60,562 nt of DNA from a virus. Both the position numbers and the translations under genes were made by a program. Positions 18,001 to 24,559 of this stretch are shown in pieces (the stretch's first letter is position 1; every line of letters starts with the position of its first letter). The notes under the pieces were generated by a model that did no database searches, had not been told where the DNA came from, and worked only from the letters and a program-made list of their open reading frames with translations. The stretch covers positions 1-60,562 of IMG/VR virus record IMGVR_UViG_3300046167_000012. The stretch is one strand, 5' to 3'.

Positions 18001-18417
18001 TGTAACCGTAACAAAGTCTAACTTAGTTCCGTCAGCGGCTACGTCACGCCCGTCAACTGTACCGCCCACAACTAAGTTGTTGCCAATGGTTACATTATTA
18101 CTCGCATCCTCAACTACAGCCTTATCTGCAGGGTAGGTCAGAAATATATTCTTTGTCCCTACACCCCAGTTAACAGCGCTATTGGAGTTAGAAGACGTAA
18201 ACACCGTTGTGCGGGTAATAGTCCCCCCACTAGACGCATAAGTTCCAAGGCCAACCTCGAAATCCACATTATCCGTTATCGAGTAATAGACAGTGTCAGC
18301 GTTAGATACCTCGGAAGCAAATGTTTGGAAGCCCGGTACCGCACCTCCCAGAGTGTAAGCCCCTGTACCCGTAGAGTTAGTAGTTTCTTGTACGCGATCG
18401 GCGACGATTAAGGCCAT
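15055..18417 (-). CDS. Tail fibre with C-terminal S74 intramolecular chaperone/autoprotease
   Basis: 1120 residues. The N-terminal part (ADRVQETTNSTGTGAYTLGG) attaches to the tail and includes a carbohydrate-binding-like segment (KGDWNAGSGSFPGSGSAQTG). Residues about 380-990 hold repeated blocks of the type NLTLDVSGDIILDADNVGAV with ALTLDMS(A/D) and D(I/M)xFxGxDGG. From about residue 1021, SDERLKKDIVKIDNALDKVS, GYTFEYLADGKKSAGVIAQE and a final coiled coil (LMIEAIKELKAEIEELKAR) mark an S74 domain. Its Ser/Lys dyad in SDERLKK cuts the chaperone off after trimerisation. It is probably the main host-recognition fibre. Confidence 0.88.
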   Translation of the reverse strand: MALIVADRVQETTNSTGTGAYTLGGAVPGFQTFASEVSNADTVYYSITDNVDFEVGLGTYASSGGTITRTTVFTSSNSNSAVNWGVGTKNIFLTYPADKAVVEDASNNVTIGNNLVVGGTVDGRDVAADGTKLDFVTVTQAVNLDQMETDIAALENGMVYKGDWNAGSGSFPGSGSAQTGWFYYVSGAGTVNGISFAVGDNIVATTDNASTSTYASNWSKHDQTDAVQAVVGLTGSIAKGSLLSALNVEDGADVTDTANVTSAGALMDSEVTNLAQVKAFNSSDYATAAQGTTANNALPKAGGTMSGNIDGNGNKMLFANMYSNLVDLPSATTYHGMFAHVHATGKAYFAHSGAWVPLANESTTLALAGGTMTGDVLYNDNVKAKFGTGSDLQIYHDGSNSEIINNTGVLNIRNNDIRLKTSGDETSLRAIANGAVELMHNGSTKLATTSTGVQVSGNISNATGNFTLDVAGEINLDADGDGTIRFNDNGTNFGMVYGASSNFTLISKVQDKDMIFQGNDGGSTITALTLDMSTGGTAYFADDVRLTDNHAIRLGTDGDIVFYHDNSNGYLENSAGDLTLDVAGDIILDADGDDIQLKAGAFHFASITKPANNGVEFRAIGSDRDMFFKGNDGGSEITALTLDMSAAGAATFNDAVKLGDGNVLSLGVGNDLEIYSDGTNGQIAAQNGNLTLDVSGDIILDADNVGAVHIEDGGTRYGTFFKNGNNFFIESSISDGDIIFRGSDGGSNIVALTLDMSAAGAATFNGAITSGGNITVGGTNNLIVNDNGVAIFGNDGDLSIGNSGVNGLISAPNGDLTLDVTGNINLDADGGSVFFKDAGTEFFKIRNTGSDVQIYSARSDADIKFEGVDGGVGITALTLDMSDAGYAYFNSYAKFTDNQRVVLGTSDDLQIYHDAGGYNQIVAQNDHPIQIKTASENMIKAIPNGAVELYHNNSKKLETTSSGVTVTGSVHASSFGLDSNDYLGWGDNSYLDFVINGGIRARIESDGDIHADGNVIAYSTTISDERLKKDIVKIDNALDKVSQLNGYTFEYLADGKKSAGVIAQEVEKVMPSAITESTLPLKMGEDDKTEYKTVQYDQLHGLMIEAIKELKAEIEELKAR

Positions 18418-18435
18418 AGGGCAACCCCTTTATTT

Positions 18436-18873
18436 TTAAGCGATTCGAATAATAGCGTTCGAAGCGTCCGCTGCTGGGAACTGGATAGTAAACGTACCAG
18501 TTGTAGAAGTTTTGTCTGCTCCAAAGTCCAGAACTGCAACTGTAGGATCACCTGCAGTTGTGCTGTTATAGATTAACGCCCCACGAGCCGTAATTGTAGC
18601 TGATGTAAACGCAAGATCAGCGAAGTCTGTCAACGCTGTCGTACCTGAAGAAGTAGGTGTCACATTTGTAAGCGCGCCGCCTCCAGCAGAATAACTACCT
18701 GAGTTACTTACTTCGTTACTAGAAGTGTATGCGGTAGTCGCTTGGGTGAAAGATGCGCTATTTGTATATAGAGCAAGTTTGAACGCATTGCCTGAAGAGG
18801 CAGTGAAGTTGTGTTTACCTTGAAGAAGTTCTTTCTTGAACGATGTACACATGAAGTTACCTGAAAAGGCCAT
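18436..18873 (-). CDS. Small virion protein (tail/fibre base, marine podovirus type)
   Basis: 145 residues beginning MAFSGNFMCTSFKKELLQGK HNF, then FKLALYTNSASF and Ser/Thr/Ala-rich beta segments, ending AVLDFGADKTSTTGTFTIQF. I recognise this family from structural gene blocks of marine podoviruses, where it is found in virions. It sits between a small helical protein and the big tail fibre. A beta-sandwich decoration or a fibre base are the likely roles. No enzyme motif. Confidence 0.65.
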   Translation of the reverse strand: MAFSGNFMCTSFKKELLQGKHNFTASSGNAFKLALYTNSASFTQATTAYTSSNEVSNSGSYSAGGGALTNVTPTSSGTTALTDFADLAFTSATITARGALIYNSTTAGDPTVAVLDFGADKTSTTGTFTIQFPAADASNAIIRIA

Positions 18874-19161
18874 TTAAAGTCTCCTAAGTTGGGTTGCGAG
18901 GTCAGGAAACCCAGCCTCTTGTAGTTTTACGCATGTTGTTGCGCGATCTTCCTTGACCGCTACTTTAATATAATGCGCGATAATTTGCAACATCTGCGAT
19001 TTGTACGCCTCTGCTTGCATTCGTATCTCGGGCGGGGCCGAAGCAGACACGCTCATTAGCTTGTCTACACACATTTCCGCTACAGAATCAGGACTATGCC
19101 CCCCTTTGTTAGCGGTGTGTACTTTTATGGCGTCAAAGCCAAAATCCATTTCAACTTGCAT
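18874..19161 (-). CDS. Small helical protein of the tail block
   Basis: 95 residues from ATG 19161, which overlaps the adaptor stop (TGATG). The in-frame TTG one codon earlier is not needed. It reads MQVEMDFGFDAIKVHTANKG, then a predicted helix pair with SAPPEIRMQAEAYKSQMLQI in the middle. Two Cys are present. Similar small proteins occur at this position in marine podoviruses, perhaps as tail-assembly chaperones. I know no function. Confidence 0.6.
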   Translation of the reverse strand: MQVEMDFGFDAIKVHTANKGGHSPDSVAEMCVDKLMSVSASAPPEIRMQAEAYKSQMLQIIAHYIKVAVKEDRATTCVKLQEAGFPDLATQLRRL

Positions 19162-19796
19162 CAAAGTCTCCCATCTCTGTACTCGTCTGTCGAGCTACGT
19201 ATTTGAACCCCGGTAAGCTGTCCAAGAGCTTCGTCGTAACGAGTAGTATATAATTGGATGAGGTCGGTCTCACCCTTCATGTATGTGTATGCCTCAATCA
19301 AAGAACCATAAAGCAGGGCAGATTCGGCGTTATCGCCATACCAAGATGTTCCTGCGGTAACGATTGAAGCTGGGTCGTAATAGTAGTGTAATTCTACTGT
19401 GTAGTTATTGTCAGGTGTTGGGCCAAGAATAAAGTTACCTTGCTCTCCTTCATAATCCCCGTCAAACTGTGCGTAGTACTTAGGTAGTCCAGAAGTGCTT
19501 GTTGAAGGGTAGGCTTCACGAATAAAGTTAACGTCTTTGTCTATAAGGAACGAATAATCCCCAGACGAATCTACGACAGACAAAGAAAACACAGAGATGA
19601 AATCTTCTGGCCGCGATAAATATATATTACCATTAGTAGTAAGTGCTGTAGCATTTTTACGTAGTTCAGGCACCATAATAGATCGGTTAAGGCGTTCTTC
19701 TGACTGCCTAACGAACGTAGGAATGTTAGAGACGAAGCTCGTCTCCTCATTCTGTGTATAATCTTTTATCGCTGCAACCAGCTCTGTGTAGTTCAT
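19161..19796 (-). CDS. Head-tail adaptor-like protein 2
   Basis: 211 residues. Helical N-terminus MNYTELVAAIKDYTQNEETS, FVRQSEERLNRSIMVPELRK, followed by beta strands (LSRPEDFISVFSLSV, YTVELHYYYDP) and a final helical hairpin. This is the layout of the P22 gp4/T7 gp11 adaptor superfamily, which joins the portal to the tail. A second protein of the same type is encoded just upstream, so the two may form successive rings. Confidence 0.7.
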   Translation of the reverse strand: MNYTELVAAIKDYTQNEETSFVSNIPTFVRQSEERLNRSIMVPELRKNATALTTNGNIYLSRPEDFISVFSLSVVDSSGDYSFLIDKDVNFIREAYPSTSTSGLPKYYAQFDGDYEGEQGNFILGPTPDNNYTVELHYYYDPASIVTAGTSWYGDNAESALLYGSLIEAYTYMKGETDLIQLYTTRYDEALGQLTGVQIRSSTDEYRDGRL

Positions 19797-19802
19797 CAGA
19801 AC

Positions 19803-20096
19803 TTACCCCATCTTACTATAGTTACCGCCTTGCGTAGCCTTACCCATACCACGGCATTTGCGGACCATGCCGCCGCCCATGCCCATTTTCTTAACTTTAC
19901 CGCCGTAAGCCATTTTCATAACTTCTCTTTCGCGGCCTTCCATTTCTTGAATACGGAAACCACTATCCAACGCATCCTTTTCCTTCTTAGTAGCTAGGTT
20001 TCTTGGACGAGGTTTAGGTGTTGGAGAGTTGGCAGGTGCGCCACCCTTCTTCTTTTTCTTTTTTAAGTTTTTTGGTCTAAGTTTAGGGGTCTGCAT
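19803..20096 (-). CDS. Small basic protein with GG-M-GG motif
   Basis: 97 residues from ATG 20096, which has GGAG six bases upstream; an ATG at 20108 lacks a ribosome-binding site. The N-terminus is extremely Lys/Pro/Arg-rich (PKLRPKNLKKKKKKGGAP). The C-terminus carries MAYGGKVKKMGMGGGMVRKC and RGMGKATQGG. High charge suggests nucleic-acid contact, either in the packaged head or at ejection. It belongs to the run of small basic genes ending at 22090. Not a named family to my knowledge. Confidence 0.6.
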   Translation of the reverse strand: MQTPKLRPKNLKKKKKKGGAPANSPTPKPRPRNLATKKEKDALDSGFRIQEMEGREREVMKMAYGGKVKKMGMGGGMVRKCRGMGKATQGGNYSKMG

Positions 20097-20097
20097 A

Positions 20098-20418
20098 TTA
20101 GTCTCCATCTGTTGTTGCTATGGTAACGCTTCCTACAGAGCCTACCATATATTGAGCCGGGTTCCAAATAGGATTCCAGCCAAATAAACCTCTTCCCGGA
20201 TTAACATCTGGGCGTGGGTTAAGTAAAGATTGCGGGTCTGCTGTGTTAACATCCCCAAGAAAGTTCTGTGGTTGATCAGGATCAAACACATCCTTGCCCA
20301 CACGTAGCCCTGTACGTACTCCATGTTGAACCTCATATATAAGGTCTTCCAGCTTGTAGCGAAACCCAGTCCGGTCACATATACCGTATGCGTGTTTACC
20401 ACTAGCGTAACCGGGCAT
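20098..20418 (-). CDS. Conserved small virion-block protein, zinc-ribbon-derived
   Basis: 106 residues. ASGKHAYGICDRTGFRYKLE, LIYEVQHGVRTGLRVGKDVFDPDQPQ follow the pattern of a marine-phage protein that in other genomes carries paired CxxC motifs. Here only one Cys (GICDR) remains, so metal binding is probably lost. The C-terminus is Pro/Gly/Asn-rich. The start overlaps the first adaptor stop (TAATG). The role is likely structural, near the portal-tail junction; this is inference. Confidence 0.6.
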   Translation of the reverse strand: MPGYASGKHAYGICDRTGFRYKLEDLIYEVQHGVRTGLRVGKDVFDPDQPQNFLGDVNTADPQSLLNPRPDVNPGRGLFGWNPIWNPAQYMVGSVGSVTIATTDGD

Positions 20419-21095
20419 TACATAGCTCCTCTAAACGGCACTATACGAAGGGTAGACCTATCTTGATCTTGATCTGCAGCTCTAAGGAATTGCTCTTCGT
20501 ACTCTTGTTTTAAAGGGCCAACTCTTTCTGCGACTTCGGGTTTTTTCATAGCGACATAGTATGCCAAACCAGACACAAGAGCAGGAATAAAACGAGGGGG
20601 TATAGAAGTAGTAGCCCCTCCAACACCGCTTGCCAGCCCATCTATACCTTTAAGGCGGTAGTAAGCCAACTTATATGTCGTAGCATCATTCGGTACAGGC
20701 CAAAGAGTAACTTGCACGTCTGTAGCATTGCGCTGTACGTATATTTGAGATGGGCGCCCTTGTGTATTCTTATTCCCTTGCTGTGAGTATGTAGAAACAC
20801 TCATACGTTGAATATACGAATCAAGTTGTTGCGCCGTGCCTTCGTCAGTGCGAAGTTGATGTTCAATTAGGTCAATAGTATCAGAAGGCAATGTATAAGT
20901 CGCTGTACCCGCAACAAGAGGTAGGGTTCCAGCCTCTATGGTAAATAGGTTCAAACCTCGGTTTTGCCACTCTAGCGTCATAATATTAAGGCTGCGACGG
21001 GCGGTTTTTAAGTCATACCCCGAACGCATTTCAAGTCCCGCACGTTCGTACGCCTCTTCAAATAATTCATTTAGCTCTGGTACAACAACTGCCAT
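20418..21095 (-). CDS. Head-tail adaptor-like protein 1
   Basis: 225 residues. ELNELFEEAYERAGLEMRSG, DLKTARRSLNIMTLEWQNRG, then beta segment YTLPSDTIDLIEHQ, PSQIYVQR and LWPVPNDATTYKLAYYRLK, and helices PPRFIPALVSGLAYYVAMKK and LKQEYEEQFLRAADQD. This helix-sheet-helix order is typical of podoviral adaptor or tail tubular protein A families. It follows the small basic genes and precedes a second adaptor. It should form a dodecameric ring below the portal. Confidence 0.7.
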   Translation of the reverse strand: MAVVVPELNELFEEAYERAGLEMRSGYDLKTARRSLNIMTLEWQNRGLNLFTIEAGTLPLVAGTATYTLPSDTIDLIEHQLRTDEGTAQQLDSYIQRMSVSTYSQQGNKNTQGRPSQIYVQRNATDVQVTLWPVPNDATTYKLAYYRLKGIDGLASGVGGATTSIPPRFIPALVSGLAYYVAMKKPEVAERVGPLKQEYEEQFLRAADQDQDRSTLRIVPFRGAM

Positions 21096-21098
21096 GAT

Positions 21099-21350
21099 CT
21101 AAGTCTTTCTATACTTTGCCGTCTTCTTGGCTATCTTTTTAGGTTGTTTAGAAACCTGTTTACCTTTTTTAGTAGCCGCTCGTTTAGCCTTGGTAGTAGC
21201 AGCGTATTCTTTAGATGACAAAGCCTTTATAGCTTTAGCGGGTAGATACCGCTCACCTGTAGCCTTTTTCCCTTGCGTCGACGGCTTACCAGACTTTGTA
21301 CGCCATTTCTGCTTAGTCCAAGCCTTCAGGCTTTTCTGTGGCTTCTTCAC
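21099..21350 (-). CDS. Small basic protein (DUF5872-like)
   Basis: 83 residues, strongly basic. SLKAWTKQKWRTKSGKPSTQ, GKKATGERYLPAKAIKALSS, EYAATTKAKRAATKKGKQ and SKQPKKIAKKTAKYRKT match a short family I recall from marine phages and giant viruses under DUF5872 (label from memory). It overlaps the previous basic gene by ATGA. A DNA- or chromatin-binding role is inferred from charge; alternatively it may be a minor virion protein. Confidence 0.65.
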   Translation of the reverse strand: MKKPQKSLKAWTKQKWRTKSGKPSTQGKKATGERYLPAKAIKALSSKEYAATTKAKRAATKKGKQVSKQPKKIAKKTAKYRKT

Positions 21351-21589
21351 TTCTTGTAGCCCCCACCTTTAGCTTTATACTGTTTTGCAAGCATCTGAGC
21401 TTTACGTGCAGACCATTGTCCGGGTTTACCACCTTTACCACCAGCTTTAATCTTGTTGAACAATGCCTTGCGCATTGTGGGTTTAGTGTAATTACCAGCC
21501 TCGTTCACACGACTCTTGGCCTTACCACCCTTAGCCATAGCCGCTACAGGTCTACGAGGTATAGCTTTTGTGCCTCGTGTAGCAGGCAT
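21347..21589 (-). CDS. Small basic protein with GQWSARKAQ motif
   Basis: 80 residues, Lys/Arg/Gly-rich: VAAMAKGGKAKSRVNEAGNY, TKPTMRKALFNKIKAGGKGG, KPGQWSARKAQMLAKQYKAK. The GxWSARKAQ segment recurs in small marine phage and algal-virus proteins. The start overlaps the upstream stop by one base (TAATG) and the end overlaps the next gene, so translation is coupled. No enzyme motif; probably virion-associated or DNA-binding. Confidence 0.65.
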   Translation of the reverse strand: MPATRGTKAIPRRPVAAMAKGGKAKSRVNEAGNYTKPTMRKALFNKIKAGGKGGKPGQWSARKAQMLAKQYKAKGGGYKK

Positions 21590-21795
21590 TAGCGCATCAC
21601 CCCTTTAGTTTTACCTCTGCTACAACAGCCATCACCGCGGGTTACTTTGCCTCCGGGGGCCATCTTAGTAACTCTACCGCCGTAGTTGCATCCGCAGTTA
21701 GCTTTGCCACACGACGGACAGGTGCGTCCACCTTTGCCCATCTTTCTAACTCGATCACCGGAGAGTTGGCTCCCCATAGAACTACGTCCCATCAT
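21589..21795 (-). CDS. Small Cys/Gly-rich zinc-ribbon-like protein
   Basis: 68 residues. A CPSCGKANCGC cluster (about residues 26-36) and a later CC pair can bind a metal. Around them are KMGKGGRT and YGGRVTKMAPGGKVTRG, the GG-M-GG motif shared with other virion genes here. The protein is basic throughout. It is coupled to its neighbours by one-base spacing or overlap. Function unknown. Confidence 0.55.
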   Translation of the reverse strand: MMGRSSMGSQLSGDRVRKMGKGGRTCPSCGKANCGCNYGGRVTKMAPGGKVTRGDGCCSRGKTKGVMR

Positions 21796-21796
21796 G

Positions 21797-22090
21797 TCAA
21801 CATTTCCACCTTTTTCTAGCTTGCCGCAATCTACTGTTAGGGTTCTTGGCCGCTTTAGGGAACTGTTTCATCTGTCCCGCAGAACGTGCACAATAGGATT
21901 TACGTCGTTTAGCCGCCGCACTTCCTTTTTTAACCTTACCAGTAACGGCGGTCTTTAGTTTAGAGCCGGGGTTATCCCGGCGATATTTGGCCACACCTTT
22001 TTTAGTCATCCCCGCGCCAGATTTAGTTGGGCGTTTTTGACCACCTTTTATGGTGTGACCTTTCATTGTACCTTTTTTCTTAGCAGCCAT
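21797..22090 (-). CDS. Small basic protein (DUF6321-like)
   Basis: 97 residues. GGQKRPTKSGAGMTKKGVAK, YRRDNPGSKLKTAVTGKVKK, AAKRRKSYCARSAGQMKQF and LRQARKRWKC are the hallmarks of a conserved marine-phage/cyanophage family that I recall as DUF6321 (label from memory). About one residue in three is Lys or Arg. Two conserved Cys are near the C-terminal half. It resembles ribosomal or histone-like proteins in composition; packaging or ejection of DNA is a plausible but unproven role. Confidence 0.7.
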   Translation of the reverse strand: MAAKKKGTMKGHTIKGGQKRPTKSGAGMTKKGVAKYRRDNPGSKLKTAVTGKVKKGSAAAKRRKSYCARSAGQMKQFPKAAKNPNSRLRQARKRWKC

Positions 22091-22091
22091 A

Positions 22092-22376
22092 TTACTCTAT
22101 AAGCAATGTCATTTTGTTTCCTGAACCTGTGAAGGCAGAAACAAAACAACCGTTATCAGCTAAAATACCGTCATTTGGAATATATACGTCGTTCCAACCA
22201 ACAGGTAGAGTTAGCTGTAATATAATAGGGCCAGTAGCTGACCCACTACGAATAGTAAAAGCAGCTGCAGATGCGGCGTTCACTAGAACCCCCTGCAGTC
22301 TACCGCGTGATGGGCCTACAAGTGCGGCGCTATCGCCTACCGCAAAGTTATAAGCTCGTACTTCTTGACCAGCCAT
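22092..22376 (-). CDS. Small beta-rich virion protein
   Basis: 94 residues. SRGRLQGVLVNAASAAAFTI, PIILQLTLPVGWNDVYIPND, DNGCFVSAFTGSGNKMTLLI suggest a compact beta-sandwich. In marine phages such proteins occur just after the capsid gene, where they may decorate the head or bind the tail. No catalytic residues are visible. Confidence 0.55.
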   Translation of the reverse strand: MAGQEVRAYNFAVGDSAALVGPSRGRLQGVLVNAASAAAFTIRSGSATGPIILQLTLPVGWNDVYIPNDGILADNGCFVSAFTGSGNKMTLLIE

Positions 22377-22379
22377 AAT

Positions 22380-22565
22380 CTAGTCCTTTTTCTTTGCAGG
22401 ACGGCCACGTTTCTTAACAGGTTTTTCTTCCCACGCCTCATTTACATCAGGTGTAGAAGGGTCATCTGCTTGAAGAGTGCCATCTTTTTTTCGTGCGCGA
22501 ACTTTAACAGTACCAATTCCTCGGGCTGCTAGTTCTTCTTCGGATGGAGGTGCAAATCTACTCAT
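22380..22565 (-). CDS. Small charged protein
   Basis: 61 residues: SRFAPPSEEELAARGIGTVK, VRARKKDGTLQADDPSTPDV and a C-terminus of VKKRGRPAKKKD. That tail contains an AT-hook-like GRP core flanked by basic residues, hinting at minor-groove DNA contact. It is one of a row of tiny genes downstream of the capsid. No family recognised. Confidence 0.55.
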   Translation of the reverse strand: MSRFAPPSEEELAARGIGTVKVRARKKDGTLQADDPSTPDVNEAWEEKPVKKRGRPAKKKD

Positions 22566-22576
22566 TAGGTACCCCC

Positions 22577-22801
22577 TTATGATGCTGCTATTGTGCCGCC
22601 TGTGTCAGAACGCTTCCAGTTTGTTCCGTCAGAGAAAGCCAATATCGCAGAACCTGCTGCGCCATTTGAAACAAATACAACAGTACCTGCGCCAGCGGCT
22701 GAAGCTGAAGGTGCGTTTGCTACGGTGTAAGTTGGGACGACGATGTCGCCAATAAAGCCAGCAGTTGAAGTCACTGGACCTGAAAATGTAGTCGATGCCA
22801 T
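22577..22801 (-). CDS. Small Gly/Ala/Ser-rich virion protein
   Basis: 74 residues, low in charge: TSTAGFIGDIVVPTYTVANA, AAGAGTVVFVSNGAAGSAIL, DGTNWKRSDTGGTIAAS. The ILAFSDGTNWKRS segment is typical of short head-fibre or structural proteins of marine phages, which recur as modules at fibre C-termini. It is the first gene after the terminator that follows the capsid gene. Confidence 0.6.
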   Translation of the reverse strand: MASTTFSGPVTSTAGFIGDIVVPTYTVANAPSASAAGAGTVVFVSNGAAGSAILAFSDGTNWKRSDTGGTIAAS

Positions 22802-22881
22802 TTTAGTACCCTTTGCATAAGGATTCGCCTTGTAGTCTATGCAACGTCAGGTGGGTATATAGACCTGTCTACAAAGCTAAT

Positions 22882-22909
22882 GTTGTACCCGTTAACGGGA
22901 TCATACAAC
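22882..22909. other. Nested palindrome behind the capsid gene
   Basis: A perfect 12-bp palindrome CCCGTTAACGGG (22888-22899) is flanked by the inverted arms GTTGTA (22882-22887) and TACAAC (22904-22909). It lies between the capsid terminator and the next gene. It may be a second RNA hairpin or a protein-binding site. Confidence 0.45.
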
Positions 22910-22916
22910 ACCTTTA

Positions 22917-22950
22917 CACAAAAAGAAAGCCCCACCGAAGCGGAGCCTTC
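22917..22950 (-). terminator. Rho-independent terminator after the capsid gene
   Basis: Read on the minus strand, an eight-pair stem with a TTCG tetraloop (GGCTCCGC-TTCG-GTGGGGCT, with G-T pairs) is followed by TTCTTTTTG. It lies just after the capsid stop, where partial termination would let capsid be made in excess of downstream genes. Confidence 0.75.
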
Positions 22951-22970
22951 TAAATTTAAGTATTAGGAGC

Positions 22971-23876
22971 TTACGCGCCTTGTGATCCGTAGATACCTAA
23001 TGGGTCAGAAACACCGAAGCTGTAACGCTCACGCGCTTTGTAGCGCACGTTTCCAGTGTCGAAGTCTCCATCCATTCCTGTAGCCATCGCAGAACGTACG
23101 AAATGCTTCATGCCGTTAGGGATGTCTGTAGTCAGGAACCAAGCGTCAGCGTCTGTAAGATAGTGGTTTACGCCATATCCTTCAGGAACTGCACCGTTTG
23201 AACTGATAGCGTTAATATCGTTATCAGCTGTACCTACACGTAGAGTTGTTTCCAACAAACGAGTCGCTACGAACTGTAGAGCAGACGGGATGATTAGCTT
23301 TTTAGCGCGAGCTGCGATAAGTAAGCCACGTTCGTCTGTGTACGCTGCGATGTCGATAATCGCTTGTTCAAGAGAAGTCTCGTTAAGGTCAGCACTAACC
23401 GCTGGACGGTTAGAGTTTGTGCCGCCACCAACTGTTGGATGTGCAGTACTGAACAATGTTACACCATCACCAGATTGGAAAGTGTCAAAGCCCGTGTTGA
23501 GCAATGAAGCAGCTTTAACCTGCTTAGTGTAAGCCATAGCGCGAGCTAAAGCTTTTGTGTAACGTGAAGACAAAGAATCGTATAAGTTATCTTCCATCGC
23601 TTCTTCAGTGATGGCGAAACCCATAGCGATGGTTTCGTGTGTGTAGCGAGCTGTGAACGCCTCTTGCGCATTATCGTACGCAATAGATGAACCTTCAGCT
23701 TTTGTTGGTGCTGCACCGAAACCAGACAATTTAACTTCTTCTTCAAAGCTGCGCTCTGAATTTTCTGTCTCATAGATGTCTGCATGTTCGTTTTCGTATT
23801 TACCGTACTCAAGCCCAAATAAGGCATTAAGTCCGGGTAAGAGCTCTTTAAGCGCCTGTGCGCGTGAAATAGCCAT
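22971..23876 (-). CDS. Major capsid protein
   Basis: 301 residues. ISRAQALKELLPGLNALFGL, YGKYENEHADIYETENSERS, FEEEVKLSGFGAAPTKAEGS resemble the N-arm and E-loop of Mu gpT-like/HK97-fold capsids. ARAMAYTKQVKAASLLNTGF is the spine-helix region. RAKKLIIPSALQFVATRLLE and the C-terminal RERYSFGVSDPLGIYGSQGA complete the domain. It has the strongest ribosome-binding site seen in the block, follows scaffold genes and precedes a terminator. No protease gene is evident, so the coat is probably not processed. The family label is by pattern. Confidence 0.88.
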   Translation of the reverse strand: MAISRAQALKELLPGLNALFGLEYGKYENEHADIYETENSERSFEEEVKLSGFGAAPTKAEGSSIAYDNAQEAFTARYTHETIAMGFAITEEAMEDNLYDSLSSRYTKALARAMAYTKQVKAASLLNTGFDTFQSGDGVTLFSTAHPTVGGGTNSNRPAVSADLNETSLEQAIIDIAAYTDERGLLIAARAKKLIIPSALQFVATRLLETTLRVGTADNDINAISSNGAVPEGYGVNHYLTDADAWFLTTDIPNGMKHFVRSAMATGMDGDFDTGNVRYKARERYSFGVSDPLGIYGSQGA

Positions 23877-23880
23877 GTGT

Positions 23881-23892
23881 TATCCCTCCTTA
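23881..23892 (-). promoter_or_regulatory. Strong Shine-Dalgarno of the capsid gene
   Basis: On the minus strand AAGGAGGGATAACAC precedes the capsid ATG, an extended match to the anti-Shine-Dalgarno sequence at good spacing. It is consistent with the capsid being the most abundant product. Confidence 0.7.
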
Positions 23893-24495
23893 CAAGCCAA
23901 CAGCGTTAGTCATGCTGCTGTAGCCGGGGTTGAGTTTAACCAAAAGATCAGGGAACGCATCACCAATAGGTGATACAGCGGCCACGATACGGAAGGCGGC
24001 GGTAGTAGTCTTTGTTGTCGCGTCGACAGCACTTGTAGAGTTACCAGTAGAAGTGTTGCCAGTAGACGTAGACTGAGCAGCTGCGAAGAAAGTGTTCGCA
24101 CCTATGTCAGATTGGTCCATAGCGCCATCTGCTTGTACTTGGAATAGTACGTTTGGATCGTCTACAACTAACGCTTTTGCGTTAAGAGCGCCCGCTGGGT
24201 AGTATTGCGAGTGTACGGTCTGACCAAGGTCATTTACGTACTCACAACCCACAAACACACCAAGAGAACCCGTTAGAGTTGTTCCTGTTGGTAATGCGTT
24301 TGTAGTACCGTCGGCACCTGTTGCGGTTGATAGTGCGATGTAACCATCAGCACCGATATGAACGACTTGGCCGTAGAAAAGGTTTGTTGCCTCTCCAGCG
24401 GGGTCGATCAGAAACTGGGATGTCGCCCCAGCGTAGGCCATTCCGTCGGCACGTTTTACCGGCTTTAGACCATAGGGAGCAGCTGTAGTAGCCAT
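23890..24495 (-). CDS. Virion protein, probable capsid decoration protein
   Basis: 201 residues. TTAAPYGLKPVKRADGMAYA, GATSQFLIDPAGEATNLFYG, VVHIGADGYIALST and GSLGVFVGCEYVNDLGQT show an all-beta start. A Ser/Thr/Gly-rich loop follows (about residues 136-165), then FRIVAAVSPIGDAFPDLLVK. It is encoded directly upstream of the capsid, as head-decoration proteins often are. I know this family only as a structural protein in marine phages. Confidence 0.65.
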   Translation of the reverse strand: MATTAAPYGLKPVKRADGMAYAGATSQFLIDPAGEATNLFYGQVVHIGADGYIALSTATGADGTTNALPTGTTLTGSLGVFVGCEYVNDLGQTVHSQYYPAGALNAKALVVDDPNVLFQVQADGAMDQSDIGANTFFAAAQSTSTGNTSTGNSTSAVDATTKTTTAAFRIVAAVSPIGDAFPDLLVKLNPGYSSMTNAVGL

Positions 24496-24516
24496 GATGC
24501 TCTTCCTCCAGATTTA

Positions 24517-24533
24517 TTTACTTTTGAAGTAAA
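24517..24533. other. Small hairpin upstream of the decoration gene
   Basis: TTTACTT and AAGTAAA form a 7-bp inverted repeat with a three-base loop, just before the ribosome-binding site of the next minus-strand gene. It could be an mRNA-processing or stability hairpin. It is short, so chance cannot be excluded. Confidence 0.3.
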
Positions 24534-24559
24534 GAGCCTCATTGCCCCTTACCATATAG

